Shown here one piece after another: positions 1-7,014 of a stretch of 8,743 nucleotides of DNA (positions within the stretch are counted from its first letter, which is position 1; the number at the start of each line of letters is the position of its first letter). A program made the translations under genes and the position numbers. The notes beneath the pieces are model-generated. The model saw nothing but the letters and a program-made list of their open reading frames with translations. It made no database searches and was not told where the DNA came from. This DNA is from an uncultured Lachnospiraceae bacterium. GTDB lineage: Bacteria > Bacillota > Clostridia > Lachnospirales > Lachnospiraceae. The stretch lies in the NCBI GenBank assembly GCA_910585555.1, contig CAJUFU010000077.1:3839-12581 (forward strand), read 5' to 3'.

Positions 1-234
1 GTTGCCGGCCTCGATGTCTTCTATCATCCGGCGAAAAGCGGGACGGTTAAAGTCAGTCCCCGTATATCCGTCGTCTATATAAGTATCATAAGGGTACAGT
101 TCAACATGACTGTTGATAAATTCCATCAGCTGTATGCGCTGGTTGACTACACTTAAACTCTCCGCTTTGTCTCCGTCTTCCCTGGAAAGGCGTATGTAGA
201 GTGCCGTATTTAGCTGTTTTTCAATTTCTGACAT
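1..234 (-). CDS. Large serine recombinase, N-terminal part (cut by window edge)
   Basis: Site-specific DNA recombinase of the serine (resolvase/invertase) superfamily, the type that integrates and excises phages and conjugative or mobilisable elements. Only the first 78 residues are inside the window; the rest lies to the left. I read it by translating the reverse complement from an ATG at 234. Seen: the N-terminal strand and active-site turn Y13-I-R15-L-S17-R-E-D, where S17 fits the nucleophilic serine and R15 an active-site arginine, and the typical segment DDGYTGTDFNRPAF at residues 54-67. That segment is characteristic of large serine recombinases. An AGGA ribosome binding site lies about 10 nt upstream. 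The start overlaps the end of the 62-aa ORF by 14 bp, so the two are probably co-transcribed and coupled. Family assignment is firm; the zinc-ribbon and coiled-coil C-terminal domain expected of a large recombinase cannot be seen here. Confidence 0.9.
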   Translation of the reverse strand, partial: MSEIEKQLNTALYIRLSREDGDKAESLSVVNQRIQLMEFINSHVELYPYDTYIDDGYTGTDFNRPAFRRMIEDIEAGN

Positions 235-409
235 ATGGGTTTTGTCCTATTTGCGTTTCATTATCCATTGTATGTTCTAATGATTCCACTTTTGCACCAT
301 AGAGAGGATATTCCTTTACATGACAGCGAATCATCCGCCTGACAAGTTCTTCCGGCGTATACTGATTCTTATATTCCCTGATAATCTTATACGAGTGCTT
401 TTCCTGCAT
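221..409 (-). CDS. Small hypothetical protein preceding the serine recombinase
   Basis: A 62-residue protein that I cannot assign to a named family. Seen: a charged, mostly helical-looking N-terminal half containing EYKNQYTPEELVRRMIRCHVK (residues 12-32, first and last residues approximate), no signal peptide and no membrane segment. The ATG at 409 has an AAGGAAG-like ribosome binding site (about 421-427). Its end overlaps the recombinase start by 14 bp in a different frame, which argues for a real translated gene with coupled translation. Known context: short accessory ORFs often sit directly before large serine recombinases in Firmicutes elements. Inference: it may be a regulator or directionality helper, but nothing in the sequence proves this. 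Confidence 0.65.
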   Translation of the reverse strand: MQEKHSYKIIREYKNQYTPEELVRRMIRCHVKEYPLYGAKVESLEHTMDNETQIGQNPYVRN

Positions 410-444
410 TGAAATCGGCTTCCTTTTTCCATCGGACCGGTTTT

Positions 445-472
445 ATTATGTTATATATATGCCGCCTTTTAA
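445..472 (-). promoter_or_regulatory. Predicted promoter of the small ORF-recombinase unit
   Basis: On the minus strand TTAAAA (467-472) and CATAAT (445-450) are separated by 16 bp. This is a moderate sigma-A match: four of six and five of six consensus positions. It lies about 36 bp before the ATG at 409. The region is AT-rich, so a chance match is possible. Confidence 0.4.
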
Positions 473-581
473 GCTGGCTATTACATTTACCCGGTATCGG
501 ATATCTGGCACATATGGATTTCCGGCAAAGGCTTATTTACAGGCTCTTTTTGCTTCCTACCTTTTCTTTTTATACCAAATA

Positions 582-590
582 TGTTACAAT
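582..590 (+). promoter_or_regulatory. Predicted extended -10 promoter of the chemoreceptor gene
   Basis: TGT-TACAAT is a strong extended -10 element lying about 45 bp before the chosen start codon at 636. No good -35 is visible at the proper distance, which is tolerated by extended -10 promoters. I looked for a sigma-28 (flagellar/chemotaxis) promoter in 410-600 and did not find a convincing one. The promoter position also argues against translation starting at 459. Confidence 0.45.
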
Positions 591-635
591 TTTGGAAAAA
601 GAACGTATGCTTTAGGAAGAAAGAGGATATTGCAG

Positions 636-2636
636 ATGAGTGAGACAAAAGAAACCCAACAGATTGATCAAAATCCAAAGAAAAAGGGAATCGGCGTCAC
701 AGCGAAACTGGTGTTTGCCGTTGTCGTAAGCGCAATGATTGCCGTTTCGGTGCTGTTAGGCGTAGTCTATAACAGAATGTCCCAAACCCTATTGGAAAAA
801 AGCGAAGAACTTCTGCACACGACTTCAGATAAGACGCTCCAGGAAACCAAGGCGTGGATGAACCGGACGCTCACGATGCTGGAGACGCAGAGGGATACGA
901 TTGAGTATGAGAATATGGATATCCCTGAAATGACAGAGTACATCAAGCACACGGCAGGCCAAAATGACGCATACCCCGCCGGCCTGTATGTAGCGTTGAC
1001 CGATGGCACGCTATATCATGCGTCCTTCGTTCCGGGACCGGATTTTAATGCTTTGGTAAAAAGCTGGTATGTAAACGGTTTGGAATCCGAGGATTTTATC
1101 CTGGGGGACGTTTATTTTGACGAAGACAGCCAGTCCTACGTGGTAGGCGCATCTGGTGTGCTCAAGGATGCTGAGGGCGCGGTACGCGGCGTCGCGGCGG
1201 CGGATGTGTATTTGGATTCCATTTCCGATATTGTCAGCAGCATTCAGATTGAGGATACCGGCGGTATCTTTTTGGTGGATACACGCACAGATACAATCAT
1301 CGGACACAAAGATACGGCCATCGTCGGCAAACTGCTGAGTGAATTGGATGGTCTGTATGCATACGCCAATGAGCAGATACAGGCCGGAGCCATGGGCCTT
1401 AGCGTATACGAAGATACGTATATTGAAACTGCTGCGGTTCCGGGCAGCAGCTGGGTTGCCATCGCCTACGTATCAAGAACAGAGGTTTTATCAGAGCTTT
1501 ATGAGTTGACGGATATTATGACAAAGGTGTCAATTATTGCAATACTGCTCTTAACACTTTTGGTTGTGATTCAGGTCCGGCGTATTGTAGGCAGACCGGT
1601 AAAAGAGCTGAGTCAGGTAGCTACCCGCATTGCGGAGGGCGATTTAAATCAGTCAATCCGTTACCGCTCAAGAGATGAACTGGGCATTCTTGCATACAAT
1701 TTCAACCGAGTCACAATACGGCTGCGGGATTACATAACCTACATTGACGAGGTGTCGGATACTCTGCTGGAGATTGCAAAGGGTAATTTGGCGTTTCAGC
1801 TAAAGCATGAGTATACCGGTGAATTTGCTAAAATAAAGGAATCCTTGAACGAGATTGCGGTGGAGATGAATCATACCATCGGACAGATGAATGCGGCTTC
1901 TAGGGATGTGGCCGACGGCGCAGCCCAGATTTCCGACGGGGCGGTAATGCTGTCCCAGGGTTCTGCGGAGCAGGCAGCGGAGGTAGAGGCCTTTGCAGGA
2001 CACATCGAAAAATCCTCCCAGGGTGTGCACGATATTGCCCAGAGTGCGCAGAAGGCCAGCAGCATTTCACGGGAAGTCAGGGAAGGGCTTTTGGAAAGCA
2101 ACACAAAGATGCAGAATATGACGCAGATCATTCAAAAAATCGGTGACCGCTCCAATGCCATTAATACCATCGTAAAAACCATTGACGATATTGCTTTCCA
2201 AACCAATATTCTTGCGCTGAATGCGGCAGTCGAAGCAGCACGTGCTGGTGAAGCAGGAAAGGGATTCGCGGTAGTGGCGGAGGAAGTGCGGACTTTAGCA
2301 GGCAAATCCGCCAATGCGGCGAAAGAGACGACAGAACTTCTTGGTGAGACCATCAGTTCTATGGAAGAAGGCATCAATGCCGCGGATGACACAGCCCAGT
2401 CTATGCTGGCGGCTGCAGGACTGGCGGAAGAAATGGATACCCTGATAAGCGGTATTGTGGATGACACAAAACAGCAGACTGCCATTACCGAAGAAATCAA
2501 CCGCGGAATCGATCAGATTTCCATTGTTGTGCAGCAAAATGTGGGCACCGCAGAGTCCAGTGCGGCGGCAGGTGAAGAATTGTCCGCCCAGGCGACACTA
2601 TTAAAAGAATTGGTATCCAGATTCCAGCTGAGATAA
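636..2636 (+). CDS. Methyl-accepting chemotaxis protein (dCache-type sensor)
   Basis: Transmembrane chemoreceptor, 666 aa, that senses an extracellular ligand and controls the CheA/CheW kinase complex. Layout: short cytoplasmic N-terminus; membrane segment 1 at about 21-45; extracellular region at about 46-290 that looks like a double Cache domain (K142-S-W-Y, D190 in the AADVYL segment); membrane segment 2 at about 295-316; HAMP 317-369; a second HAMP-like linker at about 370-415 (GNLAFQ, FAKIKESLN); then the signalling coiled coil to the end. The signalling hairpin tip is very well conserved (DDIAFQTNILALNAAVEAAR, 517-536, followed by GEAGKGFAVVAEEVR). There is no CheR-binding pentapeptide at the C-terminus. 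I chose the ATG at 636, not the upstream in-frame start at 459, because an AAGAGG ribosome binding site lies 9 nt before it and the upstream 59 residues do not look like a receptor N-terminus. The ligand is unknown. K-x-WY and D190 partly resemble the amino-acid-binding dCache pattern, which is only suggestive. Confidence 0.95.
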   Translation: MSETKETQQIDQNPKKKGIGVTAKLVFAVVVSAMIAVSVLLGVVYNRMSQTLLEKSEELLHTTSDKTLQETKAWMNRTLTMLETQRDTIEYENMDIPEMTEYIKHTAGQNDAYPAGLYVALTDGTLYHASFVPGPDFNALVKSWYVNGLESEDFILGDVYFDEDSQSYVVGASGVLKDAEGAVRGVAAADVYLDSISDIVSSIQIEDTGGIFLVDTRTDTIIGHKDTAIVGKLLSELDGLYAYANEQIQAGAMGLSVYEDTYIETAAVPGSSWVAIAYVSRTEVLSELYELTDIMTKVSIIAILLLTLLVVIQVRRIVGRPVKELSQVATRIAEGDLNQSIRYRSRDELGILAYNFNRVTIRLRDYITYIDEVSDTLLEIAKGNLAFQLKHEYTGEFAKIKESLNEIAVEMNHTIGQMNAASRDVADGAAQISDGAVMLSQGSAEQAAEVEAFAGHIEKSSQGVHDIAQSAQKASSISREVREGLLESNTKMQNMTQIIQKIGDRSNAINTIVKTIDDIAFQTNILALNAAVEAARAGEAGKGFAVVAEEVRTLAGKSANAAKETTELLGETISSMEEGINAADDTAQSMLAAAGLAEEMDTLISGIVDDTKQQTAITEEINRGIDQISIVVQQNVGTAESSAAAGEELSAQATLLKELVSRFQLR

Positions 2637-2647
2637 CCTATTACAAC

Positions 2648-3106
2648 TTAGCAGACAAATTGCTTCCGTTCCATCATAAAACCGTTCCCCCAGGCCGCAT
2701 CAAAGCTGAGCGCCACCTGCTTTTTGTCGGTCTCCACACAGTAAATGGGCAGCTCCCTGCCGCCCACGGAACTGTTTACGGTGATGGAATCCGGAAGCAC
2801 CTTGACGATTCCCTGTATCAGCGCAAGCGCCGCTAAAAGGAAAGCTGCAGACTTGGCCGTCTGCATAAGCACATTTTTGATAAAATCTTCCCGCTTGCGC
2901 TGGGCTTTCGTCTGTGTCTTCTCCGCCGCACAGACAGAACCGCAGTACTGCCCATATCCTTGTTTCTTCCTTTCAGCTTTCCAGGCTTCTACTTTCTCCC
3001 GCTCGGGCCAAGTATCCGCTTTTCCTCCCTTCTCCCGCTGTATCTTATTTTCCAGTTCTCCCATGGCAAGTCTGAGTTTATCATTCCAACTTCTCCTTTT
3101 ACGCAC
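2648..3106 (-). pseudogene. Truncated polysaccharide deacetylase (NodB-type), 3' part lost
   Basis: The reading frame gives 152 aa: a basic cytoplasmic N-terminus of about 80 residues, a membrane segment at about 84-105, then an external stretch that starts a NodB carbohydrate-esterase domain. Residues 118-141 (ELPIYCVETDKK, then VALSFDAAWGN) match the beginning of the domain in sporulation-type PdaB-like deacetylases of Clostridia, including motif 1 with D136. Right after WGN the match stops: eleven unrelated residues follow, then TAA. The rest of the NodB domain, roughly 170 residues including the metal-binding histidines, is absent, and I do not find it in the other two frames. The likely start is GTG at 3106, because a stop codon lies just upstream in frame; a GGAGGG lies only 3 nt before it, which is tight. 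The end is 11 bp from the convergent chemoreceptor stop codon. I infer loss of the 3' part by deletion or recombination; the product cannot be an active deacetylase. Confidence 0.75.
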
Positions 3107-3279
3107 ATTCCCTCCATATCAGAGCAGTCTGCCGCACTCCTGCCGCCTGATCAGGACCGCATCCTGTCATTGCTCATCCTGCACATTGTTTTACTTAAGT
3201 ATATGCGGTCTCTTCCACGTTTTTGTTATTTTTTCCAAAATAGGACAACTTTCACACCCGCGGGAACTTTCCATATAGC

Positions 3280-3305
3280 AAAAAGAACGGTCTCATACGA
3301 GACCG
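3280..3305 (-). terminator. Intrinsic terminator of nagBA, overlapping the nagA stop
   Basis: On the minus strand CGGTCTC and GAGACCG form a perfect 7-bp stem with a GTAT loop, followed by TTCTTTTT. The nagA stop codon (3293-3295) is formed by the last loop base and the first two bases of the 3' stem arm. Confidence 0.85.
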
Positions 3306-4429
3306 CCCTCCAAAATTACCTGTTTCACAGTAAGATCTTCTTTTCTTAAAAGTACCACATCCGCTTTCTTGCCAGTGGAGATGCTGCCGTACTCATCATA
3401 GATGCCCACGCACTTGGCCGGATTGGCCGTTGCACATTTCACAGCCGACTCTAACGGAATCCCCATCTTAAGTACGGCCGTCCGCATACAGTTGAGCAGA
3501 TTCGTGGCGGAACCAGCTATGGTGCCGTCTGCAAGAAGCGCCCTGTTGCCGGTAACCTTTACATCCTGTCCGCCCAAGGTGTAATCTCCATCCTCAAGCC
3601 CTGTAGCCCGCATACTGTCACTGATGAGAATAATACGTCCATCCCCGAATATCTTAAACGTGGTCCGCACTGCGGCCGGATGAATATGCACGCCATCCGT
3701 AATCAGCTCCACTTCCACCTTTTCTTTGTCAGCCGCCGCACCAATCGGACCGGGCGCTCTGTGGCTGTAAGGCGGCATAGCATTGTACAAATGCGTCATA
3801 TGGCTCGCCCCTGCATCAAAAGCCTTCATGGCCGTATCATAATCAGCACAGGTATGCGCCAGAGAAATCACTACCTGGTCGTGACATTTCTCTATCAGCT
3901 CCATGGAACCCTCTACTTCCGGTGCCACATCCAACAGACGAACCCTGTTTCCGGAAGCCTCGTTCAGCCGCTCAAACATGTCCATGTCCGGTACGTGAAT
4001 ATAAGCAGCGTTCTGCGCGCCCTTTTTCTCCATGGAAAGGAAAGGTCCTTCCATATTGATTCCCTGGAAACGTGCTCTCTTCTCATGGAATCCCTCTTCG
4101 GCATAGGCCTTAGCCGTGCTGCAGATATTCAGAAGCATTTCCTCAGAAAGCGTCATGGTAGCGGGTACGATATTGGTCACCCCCGCAGAGAGTTCATAGG
4201 CTGCCATCTGATCAATGGCCTCCCTGGTTCCGTCGCAGAAGTCAAATCCCATACAGCCATGGAAATGGATGTCTGTAAGCCCCGGAATGGCGTAACATCC
4301 CTCTGCCGAAATCTCCTGACCGTCCGTGACTTTATCCGCGCTGTCCACAAAGCGGCCGTTCTCTATATAAATATCTTTTTGTACAAAAATTCCATCTTCC
4401 GCATACACACTGGCATTACGGATAATCAT
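3293..4429 (-). CDS. nagA: N-acetylglucosamine-6-phosphate deacetylase
   Basis: Cytoplasmic amidohydrolase that converts N-acetylglucosamine-6-phosphate to glucosamine-6-phosphate and acetate, the first committed step of GlcNAc use and of peptidoglycan amino-sugar recycling. It is 378 aa, the usual length. Seen in order: H55-F-H57 metal motif (DIHFHGCMGFDF), the metal ligand E127 in MEGPF, H192 (AHTCADYD), H213 in MTHLYNAM, substrate-contact segment TDGVHIH (244-250), catalytic D271 in ISDSM, and C-terminal GKKADVVLL of the small beta domain (353-361). All key residues are present, so it should be active. The start overlaps the nagB stop by 4 bp (ATGA), so translation is coupled. It is the last gene of the operon and ends inside the terminator hairpin. 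Confidence 0.97.
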   Translation of the reverse strand: MIIRNASVYAEDGIFVQKDIYIENGRFVDSADKVTDGQEISAEGCYAIPGLTDIHFHGCMGFDFCDGTREAIDQMAAYELSAGVTNIVPATMTLSEEMLLNICSTAKAYAEEGFHEKRARFQGINMEGPFLSMEKKGAQNAAYIHVPDMDMFERLNEASGNRVRLLDVAPEVEGSMELIEKCHDQVVISLAHTCADYDTAMKAFDAGASHMTHLYNAMPPYSHRAPGPIGAAADKEKVEVELITDGVHIHPAAVRTTFKIFGDGRIILISDSMRATGLEDGDYTLGGQDVKVTGNRALLADGTIAGSATNLLNCMRTAVLKMGIPLESAVKCATANPAKCVGIYDEYGSISTGKKADVVLLRKEDLTVKQVILEGGLV

Positions 4430-5157
4430 AAGCTCACCTCCGATAACGCCGCCTCGTCAGCGACAATAATCACATCATTATGAAGCTGCAATACAGAAGC
4501 CTGTACCTTGGGTGTAATCGCGCCGAAAAAGGCCTCTTTCACGATAGCAGCCTTGTCTGCCCCGCTTACCACCAAAAGAACCTTCTTTGCCTGCATAATG
4601 GTCTTAATACCCATCGTATATGCCTGTCTGGGCACCTCTTCCTCAGAGGCAAAGAAACGTCTGTTAGCTGTTATGGTAGACTCTGTCAAGTCAACACAGT
4701 GTGTCTCAGCCTCAAAATAGTCTGCCGGCTCGTTAAATCCGATATGCCCGTTGTGGCCAAGGCCCAAAAGCTGCAGATCCACACCACCCGTTGCGGCAAT
4801 CACGCGGTTATAATCCTCGCAGGCTTTCTTGGCATCCGGTTCCATGCCGTCCGGCAGGAAAGTTCTTTCTAAATTAATATTTACTTTGCTGAACAGATTG
4901 TCATGCATAAAGTAATAATAACTCTGATCATTCTCTCGGTTCAGCCCCTTGTACTCGTCAAGATTGACTGTTGTCACGCTGGAAAAATCCAAATCCCCCT
5001 GCTTGTACTGCTCCACCAGCCGTGCATAAGTCCCAATCGGTGTAGACCCGGTAGCAAGACCAAGCACACAGTTCGGTTTTGTGATGATCTGCGCAGATAT
5101 AATATTGGCTGCCTTTCTGCTCATATCATCATAGTCTTTTGCTTTGATAATTCTCAT
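4426..5157 (-). CDS. nagB: Glucosamine-6-phosphate deaminase
   Basis: Cytoplasmic aldose-ketose isomerase/deaminase that converts glucosamine-6-phosphate to fructose-6-phosphate and ammonia, feeding amino sugars into glycolysis. It is 243 aa, the short form usual in Firmicutes (the E. coli enzyme is 266 aa and has an allosteric tail). Seen: phosphate-binding ATGSTP (35-40), N65-L-D67-E-Y with D67 in the place of the general base D72 of E. coli, and GLGHNGHIGFNEP (132-144) with ring-opening H138 and E143. N136 takes the place of E. coli D141, which is common in this subgroup. The ATG at 5157 has a strong GGAGG ribosome binding site 6-7 nt upstream. It is the first gene of the nagB-nagA operon; NagA makes its substrate. 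Confidence 0.97.
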   Translation of the reverse strand: MRIIKAKDYDDMSRKAANIISAQIITKPNCVLGLATGSTPIGTYARLVEQYKQGDLDFSSVTTVNLDEYKGLNRENDQSYYYFMHDNLFSKVNINLERTFLPDGMEPDAKKACEDYNRVIAATGGVDLQLLGLGHNGHIGFNEPADYFEAETHCVDLTESTITANRRFFASEEEVPRQAYTMGIKTIMQAKKVLLVVSGADKAAIVKEAFFGAITPKVQASVLQLHNDVIIVADEAALSEVSL

Positions 5158-5247
5158 TGTTGTCCTCCTTCTTTTATACCCCTATAGCTTTTTGCTTCAG
5201 TTCATCCAGCCCATGCCTTGCCGCAGCAGCCGCTGATTAACCAAAGC

Positions 5248-5269
5248 CTGCCCGCCTGATAACGGGCAG
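5248..5269 (-). promoter_or_regulatory. Stem-loop/dyad at predicted nagBA transcript start
   Basis: CTGCCCG and CGGGCAG form a perfect 7-bp inverted repeat with an 8-nt spacer. It begins about 7 nt after the predicted -10 box, so it would be either the first structure of the mRNA or an operator over the start site. No U-run follows on the minus strand, so it is not a terminator. I do not recognise it as a known NagR/DasR or NagC site. Confidence 0.5.
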
Positions 5270-5275
5270 ATAATC

Positions 5276-5304
5276 ATTATAGTAACCATACCATATAATG
5301 GCAG
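5276..5304 (-). promoter_or_regulatory. Predicted nagBA promoter
   Basis: A perfect -10 TATAAT (5276-5281) lies 17 bp from CTGCCA (5299-5304), a four-of-six -35. A competing pair, TTGATT (5308-5313) with TATGGT 17 bp away, is possible. A palindrome (CCAT-ATA-ATGG, 5291-5301) sits in the spacer and overlaps the -35, which is a usual operator position. The interval 5158-5364 holds this control region and otherwise no convincing gene; no terminator for the upstream cotH-like gene is visible in it. Confidence 0.65.
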
Positions 5305-5364
5305 ATAAATCAAATACAATACATACACGAATAGTATATTGAAAATACATCCTGAATGAAAAAT

Positions 5365-6972
5365 CTAATAATCCAGCGTCAGTACTTTATCCAGATAGGG
5401 AGCCTCAAAATACCCATCCAAAAATTCCAGCCTGCCTTCCAGATATTCATAGATATAACTGTCATCCCAATATTCGGTGCCGTTTGGCCATAAACGATAG
5501 TTTCTGTCATATGCGCCGGAACCATGCAGATAAGCGAAGTCTTCATCCAACATCCTAAGCAGCCGTTCCCGGGATAAGATATCCTCTCGCAGATACTTCC
5601 AACGCTCTTTCATAAGACCGGCAATCTCGTCCGGATAGCATTGGAACAATGCTTTCATATCTGAACTCCATAAATTGTGGTCCGTAATCCTTTCCGGTTC
5701 ATAAATGGTATTGTTGAATTCCAGACCGTAACGCCACACAATCCCCCAAGTCACATTGCAGTCCCAGGGTATCTTAATCATAGTATAGCCCGGATTTGTC
5801 TTACCACCCCATTCTGCCAGATAAAATGTGTTTTTTCGCAGATAATTATCATGTCCATAGGACAAAATCATAAAGATATTATGATCTATGGCATTTTCCA
5901 TATTGATCATGGACCTGGCTTTCTCATAGTCCGTAATCCCTTCCTCACTGGCATAGACATCAAGATACTCTTTCAGGGGAAGCCATTCTGCGCTGTCATA
6001 TTCCTTAGGATACTTAATGCCGTAGGCGTTTTCCAGACCATAAGCCCATCCAAGGGACTCATCCGGCAGATCAAATCCCCTGCACTTATAGAGGATATCC
6101 TTCTCAGAACCGTTTAACGATAATTCTTTGGCGTCTATCCGCTCAACCAATCCATAAACGCCCAGATAAGTGTCATTGCAGAACAGCTCCACGAACTCCA
6201 TCGTTGTGCCGTCATCCTTCTTCACAGAATTGTCTTTGGCGATATCTCTCCACACATCGTAGGAAAATTTGGTATGAATCAACCCGTCATCATCATAAAG
6301 CGCCGCCAGAATCCAGTCCTCATCCGTTCTCATGCCAAGCAGGGAAAGCTTTTCATCCAATACCAGCTTATACCCCTTTTTATCAAATCTCCTGCTGCTG
6401 TCTCCCCTGATTGCCACCTGACATGTGGACTGTAAATACTCTTTCCCCGGAAATTTCAGGTCGAAAAGACACATCTGCGCCCCCACAAGCTCATCGCCGA
6501 TTTTCTCCCCGTTTATCGTATCAATCATCATGGCCGGCATTCCCGTAAAGACAATCTGATATTCGCACCATGCCGCTTTCTTCCGGTCAACACAGTACAG
6601 CCGGAAAACATGCCCTTGTTCCAACGCCTCGTCAAATCTTGCAAAAAAAGTATCCTCCCGCCAGAAAAGCCGTCCCCCACTGCTTCCAATCTTTCCATTC
6701 CAGAAATGATTCTCCATATTCTGTGTAATATAATAGATATCATCCGCACTGTCATAGGCAATTCCATGTCCGTTAAAATCCAACGGATAAGAAGACGCCT
6801 CGCACTTCTTCATGCCCTGCGTCATGGCCTCTATCTTGTCTGCTGACAGTACTGCCGCAGACATCTGCACAGTCCCGGCCTTCCCGGAAAGATACCCTTG
6901 CAGCAGTGCAAACAAAGAGCAGAAACATAATAATAACAGTATATATTTTTTCCTTTTCCTGCTGTTTCGCAT
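5365..6972 (-). CDS. CotH-kinase-family protein, secreted or membrane-anchored
   Basis: A 535-aa protein with the CotH fold, an atypical secretory-pathway protein kinase-like family named after Bacillus spore coat protein CotH, which phosphorylates coat proteins. N-terminus: K/R-rich start, then a hydrophobic segment at about 10-27, so it is exported or anchored outside the membrane. Residues about 45-145 form an N-terminal extension. CotH core seen: AIRGDSSRRF (187-196), K199 and K202 (KKGYKL), WILAALYDDDGLIHTKFSYD (220-239), G271-V-YGLVERID (to 280), GHDNYLRKNTFYL (373-384) and the metal-site-like IPWDCNVTWG (401-410). The charged residues expected for nucleotide and metal binding appear present, but activity is not proven. 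It lies 42 bp behind the 222-aa gene on the same strand, so an operon is likely. GGAGG lies only 3 nt before the ATG; another AGGAG lies about 13 nt before. No coat protein or VTC-domain partner is visible nearby. The substrate is unknown. Confidence 0.88.
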   Translation of the reverse strand: MRNSRKRKKYILLLLCFCSLFALLQGYLSGKAGTVQMSAAVLSADKIEAMTQGMKKCEASSYPLDFNGHGIAYDSADDIYYITQNMENHFWNGKIGSSGGRLFWREDTFFARFDEALEQGHVFRLYCVDRKKAAWCEYQIVFTGMPAMMIDTINGEKIGDELVGAQMCLFDLKFPGKEYLQSTCQVAIRGDSSRRFDKKGYKLVLDEKLSLLGMRTDEDWILAALYDDDGLIHTKFSYDVWRDIAKDNSVKKDDGTTMEFVELFCNDTYLGVYGLVERIDAKELSLNGSEKDILYKCRGFDLPDESLGWAYGLENAYGIKYPKEYDSAEWLPLKEYLDVYASEEGITDYEKARSMINMENAIDHNIFMILSYGHDNYLRKNTFYLAEWGGKTNPGYTMIKIPWDCNVTWGIVWRYGLEFNNTIYEPERITDHNLWSSDMKALFQCYPDEIAGLMKERWKYLREDILSRERLLRMLDEDFAYLHGSGAYDRNYRLWPNGTEYWDDSYIYEYLEGRLEFLDGYFEAPYLDKVLTLDY

Positions 6973-7014
6973 AGTCCTCCGGCTTCTCCTTTAATCAATC
7001 GCTGCGCCACAAAT

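Noticed and set aside
409..615. 68-codon plus-strand ORF with TTG start
   Set aside because: It overlaps two predicted promoters, has no ribosome binding site and resembles no family.
459..635. Longer N-terminus for the chemoreceptor
   Set aside because: It would begin upstream of the predicted promoter, lacks a ribosome binding site and adds residues unlike any receptor N-terminus; the ATG at 636 has a good site.
2745..3278. 177-codon plus-strand ORF
   Set aside because: It is a shadow opposite the deacetylase fragment, with S/F/L-rich composition typical of antisense frames.
3680..4483. 267-codon plus-strand ORF
   Set aside because: It is antisense to nagA, whose family motifs are complete; no ribosome binding site or family resemblance.
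5174..5236. Open 20-codon minus-strand stretch ending just before the nagB ribosome binding site (ARHGLDELKQKAIGV)
   Set aside because: It reads like a protein C-terminus and might be a relic of a lost upstream gene, but it has no start codon, lies downstream of the predicted promoter and is too short to judge.
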